Part shown: positions 1 through 8,082 of the stretch, one piece after another
Layout: each line of letters begins with the position of its first letter
How positions within the stretch are numbered: position 1 is the first letter of the stretch
Source of the DNA: DASQPR01 sp963797675
Lineage (GTDB): Bacteria > Actinomycetota > Actinomycetes > Mycobacteriales > Micromonosporaceae
NCBI GenBank assembly: GCA_963797675.1
Contig: CAWCQQ010000006.1
Span: 186,001 to 250,000, forward strand
Direction: 5' to 3'
Length of the DNA: 64,000 bases
The notes under the pieces: generated by a model
Told to the model about the DNA's origin: nothing
What the model saw: only the letters and a program-made list of their open reading frames with translations
Database searches by the model: none
Position numbers and translations under genes: made by a program

Positions 1-360
1 GCGCGCGAGCAGGCGCTGTTGCGACGGCTGCGGAGCGGTCTCGCGGACATCGGCGGCGTGATCGAGCTTCGGACGTTCGCCGCCGGCCACGACCGCGTCG
101 GCATCGTGAGCTTCGTCGTGGACGGAGTCGCCTCGGCCGACGTCTCGGAGTTCCTGGCGAGCCGGTACGGCATCAGCGTCCGCGACGGCCTGTTCTGCGC
201 CCATCCGCTGTCCCGGCATCTCGTCGAAGAGGCGTCGAAACGGTCCGGCACATGGTTTTCCGGCACTGCGGTCCGGGCGAGCATCGGCCTCGGCACCACC
301 GTTGAGCACGTCGACCGCCTGGTGAGCGCACTGCGATCACTGACTGCCGCTCGCCGGTAA
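1..360 (+). CDS. Class V aminotransferase / cysteine desulfurase-like protein, C-terminal part
   Basis: The reading frame is open from base 1, so the gene starts outside the window; 119 C-terminal residues are seen. They match the small domain of PLP-dependent class V aminotransferases (SufS/NifS-like): a helix ALLRRLRSGLADI, a strand region, then GISVRDGLFCAHPLS. That last motif lies where SufS-type enzymes carry the catalytic Cys loop (typically RTGHHCAQP), so a cysteine is kept here. The end, VRASIGLGTTVEHVDRLVSAL, is the usual last strand and helix. The PLP lysine is outside the window, so desulfurase cannot be told from aminotransferase. Confidence 0.8.
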   Translation, partial: AREQALLRRLRSGLADIGGVIELRTFAAGHDRVGIVSFVVDGVASADVSEFLASRYGISVRDGLFCAHPLSRHLVEEASKRSGTWFSGTAVRASIGLGTTVEHVDRLVSALRSLTAARR

Positions 361-423
361 CGGTCCACGCGGTCTAAGGGTCGAGGCGTTCGCGTCGCTC
401 AGTGCCCGCACTGCGTCCCGACC

Positions 424-478
424 ACCTCGGCCCGAATACCTCGGCCCGAACACCTTCGGCCCGACCACCTCGGCTCAG
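424..478. repeat. Short imperfect tandem repeat (about 14-15 bp unit)
   Basis: Three to four imperfect copies of a unit close to cctcggcccgaaca fill the space between the aminotransferase stop and the stop codon of the minus-strand stump. It is one of many short arrays at gene 3' ends in this window. Confidence 0.6.
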
Positions 479-729
479 ATCCGCGATGCGAGGAGGTTCG
501 CGATGGTCAGCGCGGCGCCGGCCTTCACATGCACCGCGGTGATCGCCACCACCAGCTGTCCCTTGTAGAAGCCGACGCCGGTCACGCCGTTAAGGGAGTA
601 GGTGACGCCAGGGTTTCCATCCACGGTGATCTTCGTGCCGCCAGCCTTCGTCAGGAGCGGCGCCCACGCCAGGTCCGCGTACTGCGACACGGGGTGGCTG
701 GGCGCGACCGTGTTGATGTCGAACTGGTG
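475..729 (-). pseudogene. C-terminal stump of an unidentified, probably exported protein
   Basis: About 83 residues are left, from QFDINTVAP to the end TIANLLASRI. The text is beta-rich with phrases such as KITVDGNPGVTYSLNG and GVGFYKGQLVVAITAV, which look like a secreted beta-sheet domain; I do not recognise the family. Upstream on the minus strand (beyond about 729) the frame stays open but becomes Arg/Pro nonsense, because it is the complement of a LuxR gene fragment. The 5' part, start codon and signal sequence are missing. A GTG at 690 could restart translation but has no clear ribosome site. I infer a gene truncated by a deletion or inversion whose junction is near 725. Confidence 0.55.
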
Positions 730-1034
730 CGGCCGCGATCGCGTACGCCGGATCCGGCCTGTTCCGGCACGCGCGTGCGGCGGGTCGCCGCTTCAGCGCC
801 CTGAAGGATCGGTGCGAGGGAGCGGAGTTCCCGTGGCTCGCCGGTGCGGCCACCGCCGTCGCCCTGACGCAGCGGGAGCGGCAGGTGGCTCAGCTCGCCG
901 CCCGTGGGCAGTCGGACGCGGACATCGCCGTCCTGCTCGGCATTTCGACGCGTACGGTCCAGACGCATCTCGCCCGGGTGTACGACAAGATCGGTGCCCG
1001 CCGCCGGACCGAACTCGCCGATCTCCTGGACTGA
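717..1034 (+). pseudogene. LuxR-family regulator, C-terminal remnant with intact HTH
   Basis: The frame opens just after an in-frame TGA at 714-716 and runs to TGA at 1032-1034. Its text begins inside a typical pre-HTH helix (AAAIAYAGSGLFRHARAAG), goes through a linker, and holds a complete LuxR/GerE helix-turn-helix: LTQRERQVAQLAARGQSDAD, then IAVLLGISTRTVQTHLARVY and a final DKIGARRRTELADLL. Large LuxR regulators have an ATPase and TPR part before this; all of that is absent and there is no start codon. The 5' edge coincides with the 5' edge of the opposite-strand stump, so both were cut by the same event. Confidence 0.75.
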
Positions 1035-1062
1035 CCGACGCATCGGACTGACCGACGCATCG
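1029..1062. repeat. Two 17-bp tandem repeats carrying the stop codon
   Basis: The unit gactgaccgacgcatcg occurs at 1029-1045 and 1046-1062, followed by a partial copy. The TGA in the first copy (1032-1034) is the stop of the LuxR remnant; the second copy repeats it 17 bp later. Confidence 0.8.
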
Positions 1063-1086
1063 GACTCGACCGACTCTGCTCGGCGG

Positions 1087-2943
1087 CTACTGGTACGCGC
1101 GCGCCTGGATGTCGTAGAGCTCGGCGTATTGGCCGCCGCGGGCGATCAGCTCTTGGTGGCTGCCGACCTCGGCCACTCGGGCACCGTCGAGCACCACGAT
1201 CAGATCGGCCATCCGCGCGGTGGAGAACCGGTGCGAAACCAGAATCGTGATGCCCCGCGTCGGATTGTGCCGCCGCGCGCCGGCGGAGTACCGCTCGAAC
1301 AGCGCGTGCTCGGTCTCGGCGTCGAGCGCAGCGGTCGGCTCGTCCAGGACGAGCACCAGCGGCGCGTCCCGCATGAATCCTCGCGCGAGCGCGAGCTTCT
1401 GCCACTGCCCGAACGACACGTCGATCCCGTCCGGCCAGGCCCGACCGAGCTGGGTCGACAGCCGCTGCGGTAGCGCGTCGACGACATCGTCGGCACCGGC
1501 GCGGTCGACCGCGCCGACCACGGCCGGTTCGTCGTCGGCAAGCGGCAGGTCGCCGACGCCGATCGTCTGTTGCGCCCGCAGTTCGAACCGGAAGAAGTCC
1601 TGGTATGCGCCGGTCAAGCCGGCACGCCAGCCGTCCGCCGGGATGCGGGCGAGGTCGACGTCGTCGATCATGATCCGGCCGCTGGTCGGTGTGTAGAACT
1701 TCGAGAGCAGCTTGACCAGCGTGCTCTTGCCGGCGCCGTTTTCGCCGACGATCGCGACCACGCTGCCGGCCGGCAGGAACAGATCGACGTCGCGGAGCAC
1801 CGGTACCGTCGTCCCCGGATAGGCGAACGTCACGCCGTCGAACCGGATGCCCTCGGCCAGTCGGGTCGGGACGGCCGCGTCGGACTGCTCGGTGAACGAC
1901 GCCGCGTAATCCTCCAGCCAGGCCAGTCGCCGCGAACCGTCGAGCCAGATGCCGCGCAGGAAGCCGATCTCGCCGACGGTTGCCCCGACATAGGCGGACA
2001 GCCGGGCACCGGCGGACAGCACGAGCAGTACGTCGCCGGGGGATGCGTGCAGGCCAGCGGCGACGTAGATGATCGCGCCGACGTAACCGGCGCCGAAGAC
2101 GGCCCAGGCGAGCGAGTGCCAGATAGCGGACACGTTGCGTGCGTGCGAAACCTCCGCGTACCACCGGGACCAGGCGCGCCGACGGTCGCGGACCAGACGG
2201 TCGCCGATGCCGGTGACGCGGACCTCCTTGCCGGGCGGTGCGGTCGTCGCGGTGACGAACAGATGCCGGGCGAGCCGGCTCGCCACCGCGCCGCGCTCCT
2301 GCGCCTTCCGTTCCACCGCCGGCCGCCATCCGGAGGTGAGGACGGTCGGCAGCGCGAACAGGGTGAGCAGCGCCAGCAGCGGGTTGATCGACATCAGCAG
2401 GATGATCGTGATGACCAGCCGCAGGATCCAGCCGATCGTGGAGAACACCGACATATACATGTGATCGAGCACGAACACCTGCTCGCGCAGGACGGACAGC
2501 CGATCGAGGTAGTCCGGCCGTTCGTGGTGCGCGACCGTCTCGACCTTGGCCTGCAGGCGGGCGACGTGCGACTCGAGCGCGATCGTCACCCGGTCGCGGA
2601 ACCGGCGCTGGACCCGGGTGGAGAGGATGTTGAGATACCAGGTCAGCGTCGCCGAGATGCCCAGCCCGGCGAGCGCAAGGTAGACCTGGGTGTGGTTGCC
2701 GGCGAGCGCGGCGTCGCTGAGCAGCTTGAGCCAGAGCGCGAACAGCGCGTCCGGGATCGCGGCGACGAGCGACAACGTCAACGCGATCCCCATCAAGCGC
2801 GGCTCGTTGCGGAAGCCCAGACGGCACAGCCGCCACATGGACTTGAGCGCGGGCGGCATCGGTACGTCGTGCGGATCTTTGATCAGATTGTCAGTGTCGA
2901 TGAGATGGTCAGTGTCGATCGGATTGCTAGTCGAGGACGTCAT
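1087..2943 (-). CDS. ABC exporter, fused permease-ATPase subunit B
   Basis: A 618-residue half-transporter: six predicted membrane helices in the first 330 residues, then a nucleotide-binding domain. Walker A is VGENGAGKSTLVKLL (about residue 400), Walker B VLVLDEPTAALD (about 530), H-loop VSHRF (about 571). The signature is VSFGQ rather than LSGGQ, so this subunit carries a degenerate signature, as in heterodimeric exporters with one weak ATP site. The start chosen is ATG 2943, with a good GAGGAGG at 2950-2956; it overlaps the upstream gene's stop by 17 bp. A longer in-frame start at 2982 lies deep in the upstream gene and is less likely. Substrate unknown; drug, lipid or peptide export is typical. 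Confidence 0.9.
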   Translation of the reverse strand: MTSSTSNPIDTDHLIDTDNLIKDPHDVPMPPALKSMWRLCRLGFRNEPRLMGIALTLSLVAAIPDALFALWLKLLSDAALAGNHTQVYLALAGLGISATLTWYLNILSTRVQRRFRDRVTIALESHVARLQAKVETVAHHERPDYLDRLSVLREQVFVLDHMYMSVFSTIGWILRLVITIILLMSINPLLALLTLFALPTVLTSGWRPAVERKAQERGAVASRLARHLFVTATTAPPGKEVRVTGIGDRLVRDRRRAWSRWYAEVSHARNVSAIWHSLAWAVFGAGYVGAIIYVAAGLHASPGDVLLVLSAGARLSAYVGATVGEIGFLRGIWLDGSRRLAWLEDYAASFTEQSDAAVPTRLAEGIRFDGVTFAYPGTTVPVLRDVDLFLPAGSVVAIVGENGAGKSTLVKLLSKFYTPTSGRIMIDDVDLARIPADGWRAGLTGAYQDFFRFELRAQQTIGVGDLPLADDEPAVVGAVDRAGADDVVDALPQRLSTQLGRAWPDGIDVSFGQWQKLALARGFMRDAPLVLVLDEPTAALDAETEHALFERYSAGARRHNPTRGITILVSHRFSTARMADLIVVLDGARVAEVGSHQELIARGGQYAELYDIQARAYQ

Positions 2944-4759
2944 AGGTGGCCTCCTCGTTGTCGCCGGCGTCGTCGAGCCCATCCTCGAAGCGCTGTGCCT
3001 GCAGGTCGAACATGGTCCGGTAGCGACCGCCGAGCGTCATCAGTTCGTCGTGGCTGCCGAGTTCGACGACCGCGCCGTGCTCGACGACGCAGATCCGGTC
3101 GGCCTGCCGGACCGTCGAGAACCGGTGCGAGATCAGGATCGTGGTCGCGCCGCGGGTCGCGGCCAGGATCCGGGAGAAGATCTCGGCTTCGCCGCGCGCG
3201 TCGAGTTGGGCCGTCGGTTCGTCCAGCAGCACCACACCGGCGCCCTGGTCGACGGCGGCGAGCGTGCGGGCGAGCGCGATCCGCTGCCACTGCCCGCCGG
3301 ACAGGTCGATGCCGTCCGGATAGCCCTTGGCGAGGATCGTGTCGAGTCCGGCCAGGTGGTCTGCGCCGGCCGCGCGCAGCGCATCGTGCACCACACTGTC
3401 GGGCGCGCCGAGCGGTGCGACGTTGTCGCGCAGCGGAAGCTCGAACCGGACGAAGTCCTGGAAGACGGCGGTCACTCGGCTGCGCCACGCGTCCACGTCG
3501 AACTCGCGGATGTCGACGCCGTCGGCTTCGATCGCGCCGGACTGGGGATCGTAGAGGCGGCAGATCAGCTTCGCGAGCGTGGTCTTGCCGGCGCCGTTGC
3601 GCCCGACGATCGCGAGCGAGGTGCCGGCCGGCACGGTCAGGCTGAAACCGTCGAGCACCGGTCGATCGGAGCCCGGATAGGCGAACGTGACGTCGCGCAG
3701 CCGCAGCTCGTGGACGGGCACCCCGGCCGCGTCGCGCGGCCGCACCGGCGGCGGCGTCGGAAGCGCTCCGGCCTCGGCCGCGGCCGGCCCGAGGCGCAGG
3801 ACCGCCGCGACCGGCGAAGCGGCACCGTCCAGCGCCCAGTTGAGGCCGCCGAAGGCGATCGCGGACGTGCCGATCGCGGCCTGCGCGAACGTGACCGTCA
3901 GACCGAGTGCGATCGCACCGCTGACGAGGCTGTGGCCGAGTGCGCCGAACACGACCGCATTGCCGGCGAGCACGATCAGCACGCAGGTCAACACCGGACG
4001 CTCGCGCAGCCGCGTGGCCTCGTATTGCAGCGTATGCAAGCGCCGCCGACGGTCGACGAACCGATCGATCACCCATTCGGCCAGGCCGAACAGGCGGACC
4101 TCCTTCGCCGCCGGTGGATCTACGGCCAGCCGGTAGGCGTAGTCGGCATCCTGCTGCGCGCTGCGTACCTCATCGGTGTTGCGGTCTTTCCAGACGCCGC
4201 TCTCGCGCAGCAACCAGTGTGTGCTCAACCAAGCCCCGGCCAGCACGAACGGTGCCCACCACGCGTAGCCGAACAGCACCGCCGCGCTGGCGAGCCCGCT
4301 CAGCAGGGCGACCAGGCCGTCGGCGATGAAGTCCATCGACAACGACAGTGGCGGCCCCTGCATGCCGAGGTCGAAGTCGCGGGCGGTGGCCATGTCCTTG
4401 GCGAGTTCGGCGCTCTCCAGGTGTCCGATCCCGGGCGGCTCGACCGAGGCCTCGGTCAGCCGGTCATAGAGCCAGGCCGACAGCTGGTCGCCGACGCCGC
4501 CGCTGACCGCCGTGTGGATCGGCACCAGCACCTGCATCGCAATGAACACCACGCCGACCGCCGCCAGCGGGCCGGCGAGCGAGTGGTGCCCGGTCACCGC
4601 GGTGACGAGCACACCCATGACGACCGCGAACAACGCCGGCAGGACCGCGCGGACGAACAGCAGCACCCACCACGCCGTGCCGTAGCCGGGGTGGGCCTTG
4701 CGCAGGGTGGCGAAGAAGATCCACTCTTTGCGGCCGCGAATCCGGCGGAGGTGGTTCAT
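2927..4759 (-). CDS. ABC exporter, fused permease-ATPase subunit A
   Basis: A 610-residue permease-ATPase. The membrane domain covers about residues 20-320; the ATPase has Walker A VGRNGAGKTTLAKL (about 385), a canonical signature LSGGQWQRIALARTL (about 487), Walker B VVLLDEPTAQLDA and H-loop ISHRFSTV. It is the first gene of a two-gene operon with the gene ending at 1087, and the two are translationally coupled. With a canonical signature here and a degenerate one in the partner, I infer a heterodimer inserted in the cytoplasmic membrane. A perfect palindrome lies immediately before the ATG, so repression by a TetR- or MarR-type regulator is plausible; no such regulator is adjacent. Confidence 0.9.
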   Translation of the reverse strand: MNHLRRIRGRKEWIFFATLRKAHPGYGTAWWVLLFVRAVLPALFAVVMGVLVTAVTGHHSLAGPLAAVGVVFIAMQVLVPIHTAVSGGVGDQLSAWLYDRLTEASVEPPGIGHLESAELAKDMATARDFDLGMQGPPLSLSMDFIADGLVALLSGLASAAVLFGYAWWAPFVLAGAWLSTHWLLRESGVWKDRNTDEVRSAQQDADYAYRLAVDPPAAKEVRLFGLAEWVIDRFVDRRRRLHTLQYEATRLRERPVLTCVLIVLAGNAVVFGALGHSLVSGAIALGLTVTFAQAAIGTSAIAFGGLNWALDGAASPVAAVLRLGPAAAEAGALPTPPPVRPRDAAGVPVHELRLRDVTFAYPGSDRPVLDGFSLTVPAGTSLAIVGRNGAGKTTLAKLICRLYDPQSGAIEADGVDIREFDVDAWRSRVTAVFQDFVRFELPLRDNVAPLGAPDSVVHDALRAAGADHLAGLDTILAKGYPDGIDLSGGQWQRIALARTLAAVDQGAGVVLLDEPTAQLDARGEAEIFSRILAATRGATTILISHRFSTVRQADRICVVEHGAVVELGSHDELMTLGGRYRTMFDLQAQRFEDGLDDAGDNEEATYDVLD

Positions 4760-4760
4760 T

Positions 4761-4777
4761 CGGTGATGATGTCACCG
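4761..4777. promoter_or_regulatory. Palindrome just upstream of the ABC exporter start (candidate operator)
   Basis: CGGTGA-TGATG-TCACCG is a perfect 6-bp inverted repeat with a 5-bp spacer, ending one base before the ATG at 4759. On the minus strand it covers CATCAT, six bases from the ATG, which could be a weak leaderless -10 element. A protein bound here would block both promoter and start. Confidence 0.45.
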
Positions 4778-4800
4778 ACCGCCGACAAAATCCCCGAGAC

Positions 4801-4868
4801 TCAGCTGGACGTGTGGGTCAGCTGGACGCGTGGGTCAGCTGGACGAGTAGGTCAGCTGGACGAGTGGG
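4801..4868. repeat. Four 17-bp tandem repeats containing the nitroreductase stop codon
   Basis: Units of tcagctggacgngtggg start at 4801, 4818, 4835 and 4852. Each begins with TCA, which is TGA on the minus strand; the one at 4852 is the real stop of the adjacent gene, and its last codons (SSS) lie inside the unit. Confidence 0.9.
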
Positions 4869-5265
4869 TCAGTGCGACGACCGGGATCGTCCGCGTCGTC
4901 TTCGTCTCGTACTCGGCGAAGCCCGGGTAGCGGCGCGCCTGCTCGGCATAGATCTTGTCCCGCTTCGGGCCGGTGAGCGGAGTCGCCGTCGCGGTGTACT
5001 TCTCGGTACCGACCTCGACCTCGACCTGCGGGTTCGCGACCAGGTTGTGGTACCAGGCCGGGTTCTCCGGGCGGCCGGCGAACGATGCGAACACGTAGAT
5101 CTCATGGTCACCGGCCATGTACATCATCGGATTGACCCGCTCCTCGCCGGTCTTTGCTCCGGTCGTATGCAGCAGGAGCAGTGGTGCGCCGGTGAAGCCG
5201 CCGCCGACCTTGCCACCATTTGCCCGGAACTCATCAATAATCTGCGCATTCCCGTCATCTGCCAT
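4852..5265 (-). CDS. Deazaflavin (F420)-dependent nitroreductase family protein
   Basis: A 137-residue protein of the Ddn/DUF385 family: a split beta-barrel binding reduced coenzyme F420. Recognisable parts are FRANGGKVGGGFTGAPLLLL, HTTGAKTGEERVNPMMYM, the DHEIYVFASFAGRPENPAWY block and HNLVANPQVEVEVG; all are near-diagnostic for the family. Length is normal. The start is ATG 5265 (MADDGNAQ); an earlier in-frame ATG at 5313 would add residues without family support. A TACGGT box ends 6 nt before the ATG. The C-terminus runs into a 17-bp tandem repeat. It lies divergent to an MFS exporter, a common arrangement for detoxification genes, but the substrate is unknown. Confidence 0.88.
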   Translation of the reverse strand: MADDGNAQIIDEFRANGGKVGGGFTGAPLLLLHTTGAKTGEERVNPMMYMAGDHEIYVFASFAGRPENPAWYHNLVANPQVEVEVGTEKYTATATPLTGPKRDKIYAEQARRYPGFAEYETKTTRTIPVVALTHSSS

Positions 5266-5271
5266 GGAATC

Positions 5272-5277
5272 ACCGTA
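5272..5277 (-). promoter_or_regulatory. Leaderless-type -10 box (TACGGT) for the nitroreductase gene
   Basis: TACGGT ends exactly 6 nt before ATG 5265, so transcription would begin at or next to the start codon. Confidence 0.4.
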
Positions 5278-5345
5278 GCTCGAATCTGGGGCGACAATCT
5301 CGCACATCCGCACGTAGGGTCTGTCCTGATCGTGAGGAGCTGCAG

Positions 5346-6746
5346 TTGACCACCGAAGCCATCTCGACGGCGACGTCCGTCGGTACGTTTACCCCGCTGC
5401 GTTACCGGCCGTACCGGATGCTCGTCACCGGACGGGTGATCAACACACTTGGTGGATCGGTTGCCGGACTGGCTCTCGGTTTCGCGGTCCTCGACCTGAA
5501 CCACTCGGTGAGCGACGTCGGATATATCGTCGCCGTCCGGACCATTCTGAACGTCACGTTCATCCTCTTCGGCGGCGTGATCGCCGACCGCCTGCCCCGT
5601 AACCTCCTGATGGTCGGCGGCTGTACGGTCTCCGGACTCAGCCAGGGCATTGCCGCAACGCTGTTCCTGACCCACACCGCGACGATGCCGATCCTCCTGC
5701 TGCTGGCCGGCATCAACGGCATGACCTCCGCGGTGTCCCAGCCCGCGTCCGCCGCGATCCTGCCGCAGACCGTGCCGTCGTCCATGCGCAAGCAGGCCAA
5801 TGCACTCAACCGCCTCGCGTTGAACGCGGTGAACATCGGATCCTTGGCGGTGGCCGGCACGCTGGTCGCGACGGTCGGTTCGGGCTGGTGCGTTGCGTTC
5901 GACGCGAGCACCTTCCTCGTCGCCGGCGTGTTCTTCGCGCTGATCAGGGTCCGCCCGGCGGCGCTGAGCGCGCCGACCGCCGAGGCGGCGGCGGTCAGCG
6001 AGGCAGCGGCGACCGACGCGCTGGTCATCGGGGATCCAGCGGCGCCCAAGGAGAAGGAGAAGCAGCCCGGCCTCGTCACCAGCCTCCGCGAGGGCTGGCA
6101 GGCTTTCATCAGCCACACCTGGCTCTGGGTGGTCGTCCTCGGCTTCATGATCTTCAACGCCGCCTTCGATGGAGGCATCGGCGTACTCGGCCTGCACTTT
6201 GCCGACCTCACCGTCGGCCGCCGGCTGTGGAGCGTCGTGCTGGCCGCGGAGACGGTCGGTGCGCTGCTCGGTGCGTTGCTGGTCAGCCGGATCAAGGTGT
6301 CGCGACTGCTGTCGTACGGCACCGCGGCGGTCGGCGCGCTCGCTCTGCTGCCATTGGCTCTCGTGCTCGCACCGAACTTCTTCGTCCTGCTGATCGTCGG
6401 ATTCATCGGCGGCGTCGGGGTCGAGCAGTTCGGCATTGCCTGGGAGACCACGATGCAGTCGAATTTCGAGCCGCACATGCTGGCCCGCGTCTACTCGTAC
6501 GACATGCTGGGATCGTTCATCGCGATGCCGATCGGCCAGTTGTTGATCGGCCCGGCATCGGCTGCGTTCGGCGCTCGGCACGCGATGTTCGGCGTCGGCA
6601 TCCTCATGCTGCTTGCCGTCGTCGGCATGCTCTCCAGCAGATCCGTACGCCAACTGCGGCACGTGGTGAAACCGGACGAGCCCGAAGACCTACCCGTCCT
6701 TGCGCCGATCCCGACGCCGACCGAACCCGAACAGGCCTATACCTGA
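5346..6746 (+). CDS. MFS transporter (EntS-like efflux family)
   Basis: A 466-residue major facilitator with about 12 hydrophobic segments and a long charged loop in the middle (about residues 205-245, rich in Ala, Glu and Lys). The A-loop motif between helices 2 and 3 is present as GGVIADRLPRN. The N-terminal start FTPLRYRPYRMLVTGRVIN is typical of the EntS/MFS_3 exporter group. The start is a TTG at 5346 with GAGGAG six bases upstream (5334-5339); no better start is in frame. The C-terminal 45 residues are cytoplasmic and Pro/Glu-rich. Divergent from the nitroreductase. Substrate unknown. Confidence 0.88.
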   Translation: MTTEAISTATSVGTFTPLRYRPYRMLVTGRVINTLGGSVAGLALGFAVLDLNHSVSDVGYIVAVRTILNVTFILFGGVIADRLPRNLLMVGGCTVSGLSQGIAATLFLTHTATMPILLLLAGINGMTSAVSQPASAAILPQTVPSSMRKQANALNRLALNAVNIGSLAVAGTLVATVGSGWCVAFDASTFLVAGVFFALIRVRPAALSAPTAEAAAVSEAAATDALVIGDPAAPKEKEKQPGLVTSLREGWQAFISHTWLWVVVLGFMIFNAAFDGGIGVLGLHFADLTVGRRLWSVVLAAETVGALLGALLVSRIKVSRLLSYGTAAVGALALLPLALVLAPNFFVLLIVGFIGGVGVEQFGIAWETTMQSNFEPHMLARVYSYDMLGSFIAMPIGQLLIGPASAAFGARHAMFGVGILMLLAVVGMLSSRSVRQLRHVVKPDEPEDLPVLAPIPTPTEPEQAYT

Positions 6747-6795
6747 CCCGATCGACTGCGCGATCGACCACCTGACCCGATCGACACCTGAGCCC

Positions 6796-6853
6796 GTCGG
6801 TCCGGCGTGGCGGCGAGCACCTGCGTAGGTGCACCCCGCCACGCCGGACCGAC
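6796..6853. terminator. Long bidirectional hairpin between convergent genes
   Basis: 17-bp perfect arms at 6796-6812 and 6837-6853 enclose a second small hairpin (gcacct/aggtgc, 6817-6832). It sits between the MFS stop and the lipoprotein stop and can serve both strands. Just before it, cctgacccgatcgac is repeated at the MFS stop and about 25 bp later. Confidence 0.8.
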
Positions 6854-6861
6854 CGAGGCGG

Positions 6862-8082
6862 TCAGGGTGTCGCGAGCGGCGGCAGCGCGGCGCTGTTGAC
6901 GATCGTCGAGTCCAGCGGCGGGTGGCCCTCCTTGGTGGCCGGCGCGCCGCCGACCATGAGACTGGTGCCCCACGCGTCGGTCGTACCGGCGATCGGGGTG
7001 AGCTGCACGTACCGGGCGGTCCGCAGATCCAGACCGAACATCGCCGTGCCGTTGTCCCACGTGACGATGTTGCCGGCTACGTGCGGCCATTGCAGCGCCT
7101 GATCGTCGCCGGTGTGCAGGGCGTGCCACGGCTGCGCCCAACCCTGCTTCCACACATAGAGGTCGTGCAGACCGTTGTCGACCCATACGATCGTGCCGGA
7201 TCCGGACGCCAGGAACGCGGGTCCTCTGACGCCGGTCAGGATCGACGGGAGCGCGACCGGTGCCAGCGTGGTCGGCGAGATGGCGGTCAGCACGGTCAGC
7301 GCACCCGGAGCGCTCGACTCGCCCCACACGATCTGCCCGTTGAGCAGCTGCGGCGTGCCCGGGTGGCCGTGCCGGACGACGGCGACCTTGCCGGTCGCGA
7401 TGGTGTACGCCCGGACGTCGTTCGTACCGTTGACGTTCGCCTGCGCCCAGATCACGCGGCCGTCCGTGAGTATCGGGAAGTTGTACGGGCCGCCGGGCGC
7501 AATACCTTTCGCGTCGACCGCGTTGTGTCCGATCTCCCGTGGTGCCCCGCCGGCCTTGGAGTCCCACAGCCAGAGGATCCACTGGTCGAAGTTGGACGTC
7601 GAACGCATCTCGCTGTACGCGAGGTAGCGGCCGTCGAACGTGGCACTGAGGATCTGCGCGGCGGTGTCCGACTTCGCGTACGACTGGATGGCCGTCCGCG
7701 CTCCGGTAGCTCGGTTGATCATCACGAACTGGTGGTCGCTGTTGGCGACGTAGCGTTCGGCGAAGACCAGGTTCCCGTCCTGGCTGGCCGCCTCGACGAT
7801 CAGCTGTTCGGTCGGCCCGTGCGGCAGATGTCCGGCCGTCAGCACCTGCTTCCACGCCGTCGGCATGGCCGTGACCAGCTCAGCGGAGGCTGCGCCAGGT
7901 CCGATCGACGCCTGGGGTGCCGCGGTGGCCGAGGCAGGCGCGGTAACGGAAACCGGTGGGATGTTCGTGCTCGATGTAGGCGTTGCTGAGCCGGTGCTGG
8001 GTGTTGCCGGCGTGCACCCCGCGGTGCACGCCAGCAACGCCAGACCTACCAGGCCCAGCAGACGCCTAGAAGACGTAGCCAC
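6862..8082 (-). CDS. Secreted lipoprotein with beta-propeller-like repeats
   Basis: The likely start is GTG 8082 (or GTG 8088), giving about 406 residues: a signal RRLLGLVGLALLACTAGC with the lipid-attachable Cys near residue 22, a Thr/Ser/Pro linker, then a soluble domain of repeated strands with phrases such as DGRYLAYSEM, DGRVIWAQAN, NGQIVWGESS and GNIVTWDNG. These recur at about 45-50 residue spacing, like blades of a TolB/WD-type propeller. No catalytic motif is visible. The start overlaps the upstream protease gene's stop by 17 bp, so the two are cotranscribed and probably coupled. An in-frame extension to 8217 overlaps the protease and looks like shadow sequence. Confidence 0.72.
   Translation of the reverse strand: MATSSRRLLGLVGLALLACTAGCTPATPSTGSATPTSSTNIPPVSVTAPASATAAPQASIGPGAASAELVTAMPTAWKQVLTAGHLPHGPTEQLIVEAASQDGNLVFAERYVANSDHQFVMINRATGARTAIQSYAKSDTAAQILSATFDGRYLAYSEMRSTSNFDQWILWLWDSKAGGAPREIGHNAVDAKGIAPGGPYNFPILTDGRVIWAQANVNGTNDVRAYTIATGKVAVVRHGHPGTPQLLNGQIVWGESSAPGALTVLTAISPTTLAPVALPSILTGVRGPAFLASGSGTIVWVDNGLHDLYVWKQGWAQPWHALHTGDDQALQWPHVAGNIVTWDNGTAMFGLDLRTARYVQLTPIAGTTDAWGTSLMVGGAPATKEGHPPLDSTIVNSAALPPLATP

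Noticed and set aside
890..2836. Long minus-strand frame of 648 codons over the ABC exporter
   Set aside because: Arg/Pro/Ala-rich text with no domain; it is the alternative frame of a clear ABC gene.
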